Shown here: positions 1 through 8,187 of the stretch, piece after piece
Layout of the letters: each line of letters starts with the position of its first letter
How positions within the stretch are numbered: the stretch's first letter is position 1
Source: Chloroflexota bacterium
GTDB lineage: Bacteria > Chloroflexota > Anaerolineae > J102
Assembly (NCBI GenBank): GCA_003353825.1
Contig: PIVW01000126.1
Coordinates: forward strand, 1 to 12,999
Length of the DNA: 12,999 nt
Direction of reading: 5' to 3'
Notes under the pieces: generated by a model
Database searches by the model: none
What the model was told of the DNA's origin: nothing
Seen by the model: only the letters and a program-made list of their open reading frames with translations
Translations under genes and position numbers: made by a program

Positions 1-1047
1 CTGTGGGCTGCCGGTGATGCAGAGAATATTCCCGACGTGCTCTTCCTCTTCCCGGTTCCCAGTTACGCCGCCGATGGCGTGCTGGAAAATCTGGATCCCT
101 ACATCGCTGAATCGGGTATGGACCTGAGCGATTACTGGCCGGGATCGATTGACACCACAAGTCTTGATGATAGCGTTTATGGATTTGTGCGCGATATTGG
201 CATGGAAGTGCTGTACTATAACAAGGACCACTTCGATGCCGCTGGATTAGACTATCCCGATGACACCTGGACGTGGGATGATCTGCGAACCGCCGCCGAA
301 GCCTTGACGATCAAGAGCGCTGCCGGTCGGGTTGAGCGCTATGGTCTGGGAATGGAGGGTGGCAAATATGGCCAATTCCTCATCTCCAATGGAGGCGGTC
401 TGTTCGACGACACTTTCAATCCTTCAGAATGCTGGTACGACAAGCCAGAGTCGATCGCCGGCTTTGAATTCATCGCCGGGCTGATGAACGATGAACTGGC
501 GATGCGCGATGCCAACCTCAATCAAGCGGGTGGCGACTCAGCGGTCTTCCAGAGTGAGCAGGTTTCGATGATCGTCCAGAATGCCAGTCGTGTGCCCGGA
601 TTCAATGCCGCCGGCATGAACTACGACGTGGCTCCTGTTCCTACTGCCGCCGGTGGTGTTCGTGCGACTGGTGCAGCTGGTGCGGCCTGGACGATAAGCG
701 CCCTAAGCGACAACAAGGAAGCAGCTTGGGACTACCTGCAGTTCCTGCAAAGCGTCGATGGCGGGCTTTCGATTTATCCTGCCTCCGGCGAAGCCTTCCC
801 TCCCTTGCGTTCTGTGGCTGAAAGTGAAGCCTGGTTGGACAACGATGTCTTGCCCGAGGGTCGTCAGGCCTGGCTGGTTCAAGCCGAAGGCGCCACAGCT
901 CAGACCAATGGTTTCTTTGATGAGTGGAACGACATCAATGGAACCATCATCGGCCCTGCCCTGACTGCGATCTGGGCTGGCGAAGCCGCCCCCGCCGATG
1001 TCCTTCCTGGCGTCTGCGAGGATATCGACGCCGTGCTGGCACAATAA
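1..1047 (+). CDS. ABC transporter extracellular solute-binding protein (family 1), 5' end missing
   Basis: The frame is open from base 1 to the TAA at 1045-1047, giving 348 residues; the signal peptide and first part of lobe 1 lie outside the window. The GTG at 37 is internal and should not be taken as the start. Seen: a text pattern typical of sugar-type family 1 binding proteins, with IPDVLFL near the start, a segment YGFVRDIGMEVLYYNKDHF around residues 60-78, then TWTWDDLRTAAEALT, and late SGEAFPPLRSV. In this family the protein is exported, often lipid-anchored, and hands sugar or oligosaccharide to the MalF/MalG-type permeases. The two permease genes follow directly on the same strand, which supports that role. 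The substrate cannot be told from sequence. No ATPase gene is nearby, so a shared MsiK-like ATPase elsewhere is likely (inference). Confidence 0.9.
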   Translation: MWAAGDAENIPDVLFLFPVPSYAADGVLENLDPYIAESGMDLSDYWPGSIDTTSLDDSVYGFVRDIGMEVLYYNKDHFDAAGLDYPDDTWTWDDLRTAAEALTIKSAAGRVERYGLGMEGGKYGQFLISNGGGLFDDTFNPSECWYDKPESIAGFEFIAGLMNDELAMRDANLNQAGGDSAVFQSEQVSMIVQNASRVPGFNAAGMNYDVAPVPTAAGGVRATGAAGAAWTISALSDNKEAAWDYLQFLQSVDGGLSIYPASGEAFPPLRSVAESEAWLDNDVLPEGRQAWLVQAEGATAQTNGFFDEWNDINGTIIGPALTAIWAGEAAPADVLPGVCEDIDAVLAQ

Positions 1048-1069
1048 CCGCTCTCTACTGAGATTCTAG

Positions 1070-1141
1070 TTCAGGAATGGCAGTTCTTGCGGCTTTTAGA
1101 TGCCGCTTTCAGACGGCCGCCGTCGGACTGCCATTCCTGAA
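1070..1141. repeat. Branched inverted repeat between binding-protein and permease genes
   Basis: A perfect 15-base inverted repeat (TTCAGGAATGGCAGT at 1070-1084, complement at 1127-1141) encloses two smaller hairpins: GCGGC 1089-1093 with GCCGC 1102-1106, and GACGG 1112-1116 with CCGTC 1120-1124. As RNA this would fold into a three-way, cloverleaf-like structure beginning 22 nt after the binding-protein stop and ending 12 nt before the permease ATG. In malE-malF type operons such structures stabilise the upstream message or reduce readthrough, so that more binding protein than permease is made. That role here is inference. There is no U-tract, so it is not a classical terminator. Confidence 0.8.
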
Positions 1142-1153
1142 TGATGAAAAATC

Positions 1154-2191
1154 ATGAGTGAGCCAACAACAACGCCTCCACAGGTTACTGAAACCTCTGA
1201 ACCGAGATCATGGCTGAGTAAACTTGGCATTGGCACTTGGCGCCCTGACCAACAATCGGAAGGCTATCTCTTTTTATTGCCGAGCTTGATCGGATTTGTG
1301 CTGTTTGTTATTTTCCCTATCATCGCTTCTCTGGTGCTTAGCTTTTACAAATGGGACTTGCTGACACCGGCGGAATTTATAGGCCTGGAAAACTATGTGG
1401 GGCTGGCCAGCAACGACCCCTTAATGGGGCAAGTTCTGTTCAATACGTTCTTTTATATGTTGACCATTGCGCCCATCCAACTGGTGATTGGCTTTGTATT
1501 GGCGCTGGCGCTTAACAGCGGATTGCGCGGCATGGGTTATTATCGGATGATCTACTTCATGCCAGTAGTAACCAGTATTGTTGCGGCTGCGATGGTATTT
1601 CAGTTTTTGCTCAACCGTGATAGCGGCATCCTCTCGGCCTACATCTGGTGGGGCGTCGAAAAGCTGTTCGAGTACGACTTTGTAACCTCGAATGAGGCAG
1701 TAGCAGAGTTTGTCCGCACCTATCTCACACCGCCCGACTGGTTGAATGACCCCAAATGGGCTAAGCCCGGCGTGATTCTGCTAACCCTCTGGAAAAACGT
1801 TGGTTTCACAATGGTGATCTATTTAGCCTCCCTGCAGGGCGTTCCCCAAACACTTTACGATGCGGCCAAGGTGGATGGCGCCGGTATTTGGCAACGTGTG
1901 CGTCACATCACTATTCCCCTGGTGAGCCCAACGACCTTCTTCTTACTGGTCATCCAAATGATTGGAGCCTTTCAGATTTTTGAAGAGCCGTTCGTGATGA
2001 CAGCAAACACACAAGGCCAGGCACCCCCAGCTTCGATGTCTATTGTGATCTACGTCTTTCTGAACGCATTCAGATTTCAGCGGATGGGCAAGGCCGCAGC
2101 CATCGCCTGGGTGCTATTTGCCATGGTGTTTGTACTGACCATCATCCAGATGAGGTTGCAAGACCGGTGGGTTCATTACGAGACAGAATAG
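1154..2191 (+). CDS. ABC sugar-type transporter permease, MalF/UgpA-like
   Basis: Inner-membrane subunit of 345 residues, the usual size for this family. A hydrophilic N-terminus of about 36 residues is followed by likely membrane segments near 38-64, 98-120, 131-152, 206-228, 258-280 and 310-332. The EAA loop that contacts the ATPase is clear at about 236-257 (DAAKVDGAG followed by IWQRV and IPLV). It follows the binding protein and precedes a second permease by 31 bases, the standard order for carbohydrate importers. The ATG at 1154 is chosen because upstream ATGs at 1141 and 1144 do not give this long frame; no strong Shine-Dalgarno sequence is visible, and the 3' arm of the inverted repeat at 1127-1141 lies just upstream, so its folding may influence initiation. 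Substrate unknown. Confidence 0.93.
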   Translation: MSEPTTTPPQVTETSEPRSWLSKLGIGTWRPDQQSEGYLFLLPSLIGFVLFVIFPIIASLVLSFYKWDLLTPAEFIGLENYVGLASNDPLMGQVLFNTFFYMLTIAPIQLVIGFVLALALNSGLRGMGYYRMIYFMPVVTSIVAAAMVFQFLLNRDSGILSAYIWWGVEKLFEYDFVTSNEAVAEFVRTYLTPPDWLNDPKWAKPGVILLTLWKNVGFTMVIYLASLQGVPQTLYDAAKVDGAGIWQRVRHITIPLVSPTTFFLLVIQMIGAFQIFEEPFVMTANTQGQAPPASMSIVIYVFLNAFRFQRMGKAAAIAWVLFAMVFVLTIIQMRLQDRWVHYETE

Positions 2192-2222
2192 TGACAGTCA
2201 ACTTTATGCAGTAGAATCAATT

Positions 2223-3086
2223 ATGACTGAAACATCACAGTTTGATCCAGAACCTGTTCGCCGCTTTCGATGGCAACACATCTTGCTGCACATCGCTTTG
2301 CTGGTCGGATGTATCATTATGCTTCTGCCATTCTTCTGGATGCTGAGCACCTCCCTGAAAGGGCGTAGCGCCGTTTTTCAAGAATTCCCTCCTCGGTGGA
2401 TACCATCAGAATTCGTCTGGTCCAACTATATCGATGCATGGACATCCGTACCATTTGGGCGATTCTACTTCAACAGTGTCGCCGTAGCTGTAAGTGTTAC
2501 AGCTTTGCAGATATTGACATCATCGATGGCGGCATTCGCCTTTGCCCGCCTTAAATTTCGAGGGCGGGATACCCTATTTCTTATTTATCTCACTGCCTTG
2601 ATGATTCCCTTCGCCATTTTGCTACTCCCAAACTTTTTGATTGTCACAAAGTTAGGTTGGTTTGATAGCTATGCTGCGTTGATCATCCCGCCTTCCTTTT
2701 CGGCATTCAGCACTTTTTTGATGCGACAATATTTTCGCGGTATTCCCCTGGACCTGGATGAAGCTGCCCGTATGGATGGAGCGACATCGCTGCGCATCTG
2801 GTGGCAAGTGATCATGCCCAATAGCTTACCCGTGATTGGGGCGCTGTCGGTATTTGTCTTTTTGGGCATATGGAATAGCTTGCTATGGCCGTTGGTGGTT
2901 ACCAATTCGCAAGAAATGCTCACGGTGCCGGTCGGATTGACCTATTTTCAGGGCCAGTTCTACGTACGTTGGGAATTGCTGATGGCTGCTGCGGTGATTG
3001 CGATGCTGCCGGTGCTGGCTCTTTACTTCCTTGCTCAGAATTGGTTCATCAAGGGCATGTCGGTGAGTAGCGGTCTGAAAGGATGA
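2223..3086 (+). CDS. ABC sugar-type transporter permease, MalG/UgpE-like
   Basis: Second inner-membrane permease, 287 residues, pairing with the gene before it to form the heterodimeric channel. Predicted membrane segments lie near residues 19-41, 82-105, 115-137, 146-166, 196-217 and 252-272. The EAA loop is at about 180-200 (EAARMDGATSL, then IWWQVIMPNSLPVIG), a near-ideal family match, and the C-terminus ends in the typical QNWFIKGMSVSSGLKG. The gene starts 31 bases after the upstream permease stop and is followed after 19 bases by the FG-GAP lipoprotein gene, so all are probably cotranscribed. No adjacent ATP-binding subunit is present in the window. Substrate not determinable. Confidence 0.94.
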   Translation: MTETSQFDPEPVRRFRWQHILLHIALLVGCIIMLLPFFWMLSTSLKGRSAVFQEFPPRWIPSEFVWSNYIDAWTSVPFGRFYFNSVAVAVSVTALQILTSSMAAFAFARLKFRGRDTLFLIYLTALMIPFAILLLPNFLIVTKLGWFDSYAALIIPPSFSAFSTFLMRQYFRGIPLDLDEAARMDGATSLRIWWQVIMPNSLPVIGALSVFVFLGIWNSLLWPLVVTNSQEMLTVPVGLTYFQGQFYVRWELLMAAAVIAMLPVLALYFLAQNWFIKGMSVSSGLKG

Positions 3087-3105
3087 TGATTTACAGAGAA
3101 GAGCA

Positions 3106-4836
3106 ATGGTTAGGCTAACTCAGTTGAAGCACTCTCTCATTTATCTGCTTCTCCTATTCCTGATCGCAGGCTGTACCATCACAGAAACAAGCAGCCCCTC
3201 AGTAGGTGGATCGGCGACACGAACCATTTCTATCACGCCGGTCCCAGCTCCAGAACTGCAATTACCGGCAAGTACAGCACCAGTGACGATAGAATCCATC
3301 CCTCTGAAAGAAATCAACAGTAATTGTTCCGGCCGGTTTGTCGTCCACCAGCTCGATCACACCACCACCGTTCCTGGTGGTGATCGAGTCCGCATGTTCG
3401 AGGCCAATGGCGGCGGTGTGGCCATCAACGACCTGGATAACGACGGTGATCTGGATATTGTTTTAGCCAATCACGCCGATCCCAACACCATCCTCTGGAA
3501 TGAAGGTGGGTTAGACTTTCGCAGTGAGCGCATCGCTGAAGGGGACTCGCGAGCGGCAAATATCGTGGATGTGGATGGTGATGGCTGGCTGGATATCGTT
3601 TTTACTCGCCGAGTTTCGGCCCCCAACTACTGGCGCAATGAGGATGGACAGCATTTTAGGCGTACCCTGTTGCCCGGGGTAGACAAACCCCTCTACGCTA
3701 TCAACTGGACCGATTTGGATAGAGATGGTGATCTTGATTTTGTGGGAGGTACCTATGATGCGGGCCTACTCACCGATTTTGGAGCCGAATTTCTAGCGAG
3801 TGGCAAGGCTGGAGTCTATGTCTACGAAAACCAGGGTGGCCGCTATGCCGTGACACTTCTGGCCGACCGTGCGCAGACAATGGCCCTGGTTTTACCCGAC
3901 CTCAATGGCGATGCTCGTGCGGATATTATCGTCGGCAATGATTTTGCTCTGCCTGATTACGCCTGGCTGCAAAGCGATGAAGGTTGGCTGGAATCGCCCT
4001 TTGACAGCACCAGCCACAGCACCATGAGCCTGGATCTAGGAGACATTGACAACAACGGTTCCTACGAGATCTTCTCAACCGACATGATGCCCTATGACGA
4101 CGGTCCATCCATCGAAGCTGCCTGGGCGCCTATCATGGACGATATGATGGACGACCCCCATCCCCAAGACGACCCGCAGATGATGGCCAACATGCTGCAA
4201 ATGCATACCAACGTTGCCGGTTATGAAAACACTTCCGGGCCGCGTGGTCTTGACGCCACAGGTTGGAGTTGGTCGTCCAAGTTCGGAGATTTGGATCAAG
4301 ATGGCTGGTTGGATTTATACATCGCCAATGGCTTTATCGAATACTCTACCTTCGGCCATCTACCCGACCACGAATTGGTCGAGGAAAATCAGGCGATGCG
4401 CAATATCGGCGACGGCTACTTCAGGTCGGCGCCCGAATGGGGCCTGGGCTCCACACAAAGTGGTCGGGGGATGAGCATGGGCGATTTGGACAGTGACGGC
4501 GACCTGGATATCGTGATCAACAATCTGCGCGGGCCGGCCCAGCTCTTCGAAAACCAGTTGTGCAGTGGAAACAGCCTGCAAGTTGATCTGTTTTGGCCCA
4601 ACGTAGAGAACGGCAGGGCGATCGGTAGCACACTTGCCCTGCGTACGAATCAGGGCTTCTACTATCGGTCGGTCAAGGCTGCCAGCGGCTATCTGTCTGG
4701 AGATCCGGCCCGAATCCACTTTGGCCTTCCCCACGACGCCGATATACGTTGGTTGGAAATCACCTGGCCGGATGGAGAAACAACGATCGTGGATGATCTA
4801 CAGGCCGGAACGATGATTTCCGTGAGTCGAGAGTGA
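3106..4836 (+). CDS. FG-GAP/VCBS repeat lipoprotein with C-terminal ASPIC/UnbV domain (CRTAC1-like)
   Basis: 576-residue exported lipoprotein. The signal peptide ends in a lipobox LIAGC with Cys23, followed by a Ser/Thr/Pro-rich linker to about residue 55. Seven calcium-loop repeats of the DxDxDG type can be read at about residues 109 (DLDNDGDLDIV), 155 (DVDGDGWLDIV), 203, 265, 313, 395 and 460, which is the pattern of a beta-propeller. The last 80 residues (about 497-572) match the ASPIC/UnbV domain, including RAIGSTLAL, SGYLSGDPARIHFGL and WPDGE. A Met- and Asp-rich insertion lies at about 340-375. Proteins of this kind are extracellular and probably bind calcium, glycans or proteins; the exact function is not known. 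The gene sits 19 bases after the permease gene and its stop overlaps the next start by 4 bases, so it is coupled to the peroxidase gene. Confidence 0.92.
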   Translation: MVRLTQLKHSLIYLLLLFLIAGCTITETSSPSVGGSATRTISITPVPAPELQLPASTAPVTIESIPLKEINSNCSGRFVVHQLDHTTTVPGGDRVRMFEANGGGVAINDLDNDGDLDIVLANHADPNTILWNEGGLDFRSERIAEGDSRAANIVDVDGDGWLDIVFTRRVSAPNYWRNEDGQHFRRTLLPGVDKPLYAINWTDLDRDGDLDFVGGTYDAGLLTDFGAEFLASGKAGVYVYENQGGRYAVTLLADRAQTMALVLPDLNGDARADIIVGNDFALPDYAWLQSDEGWLESPFDSTSHSTMSLDLGDIDNNGSYEIFSTDMMPYDDGPSIEAAWAPIMDDMMDDPHPQDDPQMMANMLQMHTNVAGYENTSGPRGLDATGWSWSSKFGDLDQDGWLDLYIANGFIEYSTFGHLPDHELVEENQAMRNIGDGYFRSAPEWGLGSTQSGRGMSMGDLDSDGDLDIVINNLRGPAQLFENQLCSGNSLQVDLFWPNVENGRAIGSTLALRTNQGFYYRSVKAASGYLSGDPARIHFGLPHDADIRWLEITWPDGETTIVDDLQAGTMISVSRE

Positions 4837-6314
4837 GACAGATGTTCTTGTTCAAACGATTTATCATCCTTGGTCTGATTTTGAGTGCCCTATCACTGGC
4901 TGCGTGCAGTGCGGAGACTGGTGATCCGGTAAATTTGGACGCTCAACTGCAAACGATTATCGATCAAAACAATCTGACCGGCGACCCCGACGCCGGTCGT
5001 GACCTTCCCCAGATAACAGACCCCGTGGCCCAATTGGGGTTGAAGCTCTTCTTCAGCAAAGCGCTGAGTGGCAACAATGATACAGCTTGCGCCAGTTGCC
5101 ATCATCCGCTGTTGGGTGGCGGTGATGCGCTATCTCTTTCGATTGGAGTGGATGCAGATGACCCCGACCTTCTGGGGCCGGGCCGCACCCATCCCGATGG
5201 CCCCACCATCCCTCGCAATACACCGACCACATCCAATGCGGCGCTGTGGGACCAGGTCATGTTCCATGATGGTCGGATCGAAAGTTTGGATAAGACGCCC
5301 GCACAGAATGGCGCGGGAGTCCAGGGGATCAGGACGCCTGATACAAGCTTTGGCGAAGCCGATCCTGATGCGGGGCCAAACCTGACCGTCGCTCAGAGTC
5401 GTTTCCCGGTCACCTCGGTAGAGGAAATGAAAGGGGAAGCATATGAAGTTGTCGGGCACTTCAATCGAACTGTCAGAACCCATCTAACCGACAAAATCGG
5501 CGGTTTTGGTGCTGGTCCGCCTGAAGATGAATGGCTGTCAGAGTTTCAACGAGCATTCAACACTTCAGCCGGAGCGGAAACACTCATCACAGAAGCCAAC
5601 ATCTTCAACGCCATTGGTGAATACGAGCGCTCTCAGGTCTTTGTTGATACACCCTGGAAGGCTTACGTGGAAGGAGATCGTGACGCTATCAGCACATCAG
5701 CCAAGCAAGGTGCATTGCTATACTTCAGATCAGTTAAAGAGGGTGGAGCAGATTGCGCCAAGTGCCACAGCGGTGATTTTTTTACCGACGAGAAATTCCA
5801 CGTCCTGGCCATTCCTCAAATCGGGCCAGGGAAAAGGGATGGCCCAGATGGAGATGATGATTTCGGTCGTTTCCGGGCATCTGGAAACCCAGCCGACCTC
5901 TATGCTTTCAGAACGCCCACACTGCTAAATGTAGAAGTCACCGGCCCATATGGCCACGATGGTGCATATACCACGCTCGAAGGCATCGTGCGCCAACATC
6001 TCGACCCAGAAAGAGCCTTGGATAGTTTCGACTACACTCAGTTAGGTCCGGCCATTCAAGTCAGTAACACAATGGCCAATACCTCCAAGGCATTGGCCCA
6101 GCTCGAGGAAAACAGAACCAGAGGCCAGGATGTTATCGAAACCATTACCTTAAGCGATGAACAGGTTGTTTACATCATTGACTTTCTGTTGACGCTCACC
6201 GACCTTTGCGTAAAAGATCGAGTATGTCTGACGCCCTGGCTACCATCTGACACTGATCCTGCTGGCCTGCAACTCATAGTCACTGGGCAGGAGGACCTGC
6301 AGTTGTTTGAATAA
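4833..6314 (+). CDS. Di-haem cytochrome c peroxidase / MauG-family lipoprotein
   Basis: 493 residues. The N-terminus is a lipoprotein signal ending LSLAAC (Cys25). Two c-type haem sites are present: CASCH at residues 86-90 and CAKCH at 308-312, each in the right half of the protein for this family. Other family text includes LGLKLFFSKALSGNNDTACASCH, the MFHDGR segment near 146, and PTLLNVEVTGPYGHDG near 365. Enzymes of this family reduce hydrogen peroxide or carry out other oxidations outside the inner membrane. The GTG at 4833 overlaps the upstream stop (GTGA), which favours translational coupling; the ATG at 4842 gives a signal peptide three residues shorter and is an equally possible start. 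The C-terminal 50 residues after the second domain are low in recognisable motifs. The electron donor and physiological substrate are unknown. Confidence 0.93.
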   Translation: MRQMFLFKRFIILGLILSALSLAACSAETGDPVNLDAQLQTIIDQNNLTGDPDAGRDLPQITDPVAQLGLKLFFSKALSGNNDTACASCHHPLLGGGDALSLSIGVDADDPDLLGPGRTHPDGPTIPRNTPTTSNAALWDQVMFHDGRIESLDKTPAQNGAGVQGIRTPDTSFGEADPDAGPNLTVAQSRFPVTSVEEMKGEAYEVVGHFNRTVRTHLTDKIGGFGAGPPEDEWLSEFQRAFNTSAGAETLITEANIFNAIGEYERSQVFVDTPWKAYVEGDRDAISTSAKQGALLYFRSVKEGGADCAKCHSGDFFTDEKFHVLAIPQIGPGKRDGPDGDDDFGRFRASGNPADLYAFRTPTLLNVEVTGPYGHDGAYTTLEGIVRQHLDPERALDSFDYTQLGPAIQVSNTMANTSKALAQLEENRTRGQDVIETITLSDEQVVYIIDFLLTLTDLCVKDRVCLTPWLPSDTDPAGLQLIVTGQEDLQLFE

Positions 6315-6373
6315 TCGGCGTGGTTCAGAATCAGCATCCCACATCTTTACAAAATGATGTTCTGAGGATTTAA

Positions 6374-6448
6374 GATCAAAGATTGAAAATTGAAGATTAA
6401 GGACGATCGGCAGAAGAATCCTTAATCTTTAGTCATTGATCTTTGATT
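6374..6448. repeat. Long imperfect AT-rich inverted repeat downstream of the peroxidase operon
   Basis: Arms of about 30 bases (6374-6403 and 6419-6448) match at roughly 23 of 30 positions, with perfect blocks GATTAAGGA/TCCTTAATC (6395-6403, 6419-6427) next to a 15-base loop and ATCAAAGAT/ATCTTTGAT (6375-6383, 6439-6447) at the base. It begins about 60 bases after the last + strand gene and could end that transcript or protect its 3' end. No U-run follows, so a simple intrinsic terminator is not supported. It could also be an eroded miniature element. Confidence 0.6.
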
Positions 6449-6511
6449 CTGTTCGCAATCACAAACTTAGATTTGTAGAGATGCAAACTCGGCAGAATGA
6501 ACCATGCCCGT

Positions 6512-6667
6512 CTTTCGAATAAACTGCCGCAGGCTTGCGACTGGACCGACTGCAAAAACCAGGTGGGCGGTTTGAGCCGCTGCAAATGCAACTCGGCCTG
6601 TTCCTGCGCCCGCGTCAATGAGGATCTTTTTCTCCACAGGAGCAATCATCGCGACCTCGTCGAACTA
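6512..6667 (-). pseudogene. Fragment of a class I SAM-dependent methyltransferase
   Basis: On the - strand, reading from 6667, the translation gives FDEVAMIAPVEKK, then ILIDAGAGTGRVAFAAAQ and HLVFAVGPVASLRQFIRK. The DAGAGTGR block is a textbook SAM-binding motif I, and the following A-V-x-P is the acidic-loop region where methyltransferases usually have an E before P; here it is G. The similarity stops abruptly after RQFIRK (about 6512) and a TAG lies just upstream of FDEVA, so only about 50 of the expected 200 or more residues remain. It is a remnant, not a gene. It abuts a fragment of the phosphatase gene on its right. Confidence 0.65.
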
Positions 6668-6716
6668 TGCAACAAGGCCGGCAATGGTCAGGTCCACGGG
6701 GGTGCATTGGCATAAT
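6652..6716 (-). pseudogene. Eroded 3' fragment of a SpoIIE/PP2C phosphatase gene (copy A)
   Basis: On the - strand this stretch reads P-V-D-L-T-I-A-G-L-V-A-stop-F-D-E and aligns with the end of the intact phosphatase (LDLAIADFVGPVAQFDD), with about three codons deleted and the Gln codon CAG changed to TAG. At DNA level, TCGAACTATGCAACAAGGCC near 6659-6678 corresponds to TCGAACTGTGCGACAGGGCC near 8768-8787. It lies between the methyltransferase fragment and the insertion sequence. The overlap with the methyltransferase remnant at FDE reflects that both families can have this text there, so the exact junction is uncertain. Confidence 0.55.
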
Positions 6717-6740
6717 ATGACATCAAAGTAAAAGGTTGAA

Positions 6741-8050
6741 TCAAGCGAGTGAAAGAGCAGGTTGAAAGAGTTCGACATCCTGACAATCATCAAGAATTAA
6801 CAAGGCACGAGCTGGCTGCCGGAAGGCATTTCTCCAAAAGATGAGCCATCGCCCTGAAAGTAATTGAGAACGTAGAAACAGGAAATACTCAGCCATGTCT
6901 CGTTTCCAAAACGTGCCGGCAGATTTGAGTCGTAGATTGATGATGCGGCGAATGGCACTTTCGACACAACCACTGCCACAAGGAATGTAGGCGTTTTTGA
7001 ATGCATGATACTGCATGCGTTTTCATTTTTCTCAAAGTAATCATGCCATTTTTTGAGTGCCTGCTGCTGCTTTCTTCCTGTCAGTAGGCGGTAGATTTCC
7101 TGCTGAAGTCCCTGAATATCGCCATGCCAAAGCAGGTTTGTCCACTTTTCGGCTATTTTTTCCTTCTTTTGAACTCGCTTGGCGACTAAGTCAATGATAT
7201 CCTGTAAATTCTGTTTGGCATGAATGTAGTCCAATACCTGATAAACGAAACATGTTTCAAGCAACCCCATCCGTCTACACAGCGCTTCCAGGTCAGACCA
7301 TATCCAGGGTGCGCCATCGCCGCAGAAAACTAGGCGAGCGGCATCGGCTAACGGCAGAGCAGATAGGTATCGCTCCAACAGGGCAAACATGTCCTGTTGG
7401 TTCCCCATCGTGGCATCATGCAAAGGCGAAAACGACTGAACGGTTTTGCCTTGTTTGTCCAACAGATAAATGGTGAATAGCTTGGGTTCGCGCCACTCAC
7501 CGTTATACCCATGCCTCTTCTGTCCCTTCTTTTTTCGACCCCGTTTGGGACATCTTTCCCGTAAGCGACCACCGTCAACACCAATGACGACCGTGAATCC
7601 ATGCAAATCTTCATGCCCATCAAGCGACACTTGTCCCCGAAAGCGCATGCCCTTCTCTGCTAATTGGCGGCAAAAGCGGCGTATCGTGCTCACATCTATT
7701 TGTATCCCCCGCCCGGCCAACATTTCTTTGGCTATCTCAAACGATGGGCACAACACTGCCATTTTGACGACTTCGCCAACTAAAACGGGACTACCTCGTC
7801 CTATCAATCCCAAAACCTCCAGTCCCAAATGGCCGCCTCGTCCATTTGGCCCTCGTTTCTTCCGACCTCTTTTCGGTTTCGCTTTGACAAAGTATGGTGT
7901 CGGTATGAGCATTGTCCTTCCGGTAGCGGAATAGACCGTAACCGTGCGATATTCTTTGAAACGCATCCCTTTTCGCGCTCCTAAGTGCTTTAGTTTTGCC
8001 AAAAAGTCAGCCGACTTCAGCAATTCCGTCAATTTGATGGCTGTAATCAC
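6741..8050 (-). pseudogene. DDE transposase, ISKra4-like, broken by a frameshift near 7019
   Basis: The first part, read from GTG 8050, has a basic segment KPKRGRKKRGPNGRGGH, a helix-turn-helix-like region near 95-125, and two candidate catalytic aspartates: D159 in VIGVDGG and D245 in VFCGDGAPWIW. After WHDYFEKNEN (about base 7019) the frame loses similarity, and the match continues in the -1 frame as RMQYHAF, then PCGSGCVESAIRRIINLRLK, which holds the expected catalytic Glu of the GSGxVESA motif, and ends at the TGA at 6741. One base has been lost in the run near 7019; adding a base after AAC restores NENRMQYHAF. No classical slippery heptamer is present, so decay is more likely than programmed frameshifting. 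Family assignment is from recalled motif style; ISLre2/UPF0236 is the main alternative. Confidence 0.8.
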
Positions 8051-8187
8051 TAGACCTGGCGCATCAACTCATCTAACCCTTGTTCAAAAGCCGCAAAGTC
8101 AAGCGTCTCTGCCATTTCTTGGGTTATTGTCTCAACCCGTACCTTGACGAATTGAGCAACTGCTTGTAAAAATAGGTCGGTTATCAT
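8050..8187 (-). CDS. Small leading ORF of the insertion sequence (45 residues)
   Basis: Reading begins at ATG 8187 (MITDLFLQAVAQFVKVRVET, then a helical acidic stretch ending LDELMRQV) and stops at TAG 8052-8050. The stop overlaps the GTG of the next ORF as TAGTG. A strong Shine-Dalgarno GAGGAG precedes the ATG, unlike the transposase GTG, which has none. The sequence looks like the N-terminal helical part of the transposase itself, separated by a one-base frame change; joined to the rest it would make a protein of about 480 residues, plausible for this kind of transposase. Either the element uses termination-reinitiation at TAGTG or an indel split one gene. It is too short for independent family recognition. 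Confidence 0.6.
   Translation of the reverse strand: MITDLFLQAVAQFVKVRVETITQEMAETLDFAAFEQGLDELMRQV

Noticed and set aside
6497..6715. 72-residue + strand ORF over the methyltransferase remnant
   Set aside because: It is the antisense of the DAGAGTGR-containing frame and has no family text of its own.
7014..7031. Programmed -1 frameshift in the transposase
   Set aside because: No classical X XXY YYZ heptamer in the proper frame; slipping at GAAAAAT would meet a TGA at once. A lost base explains the break better.
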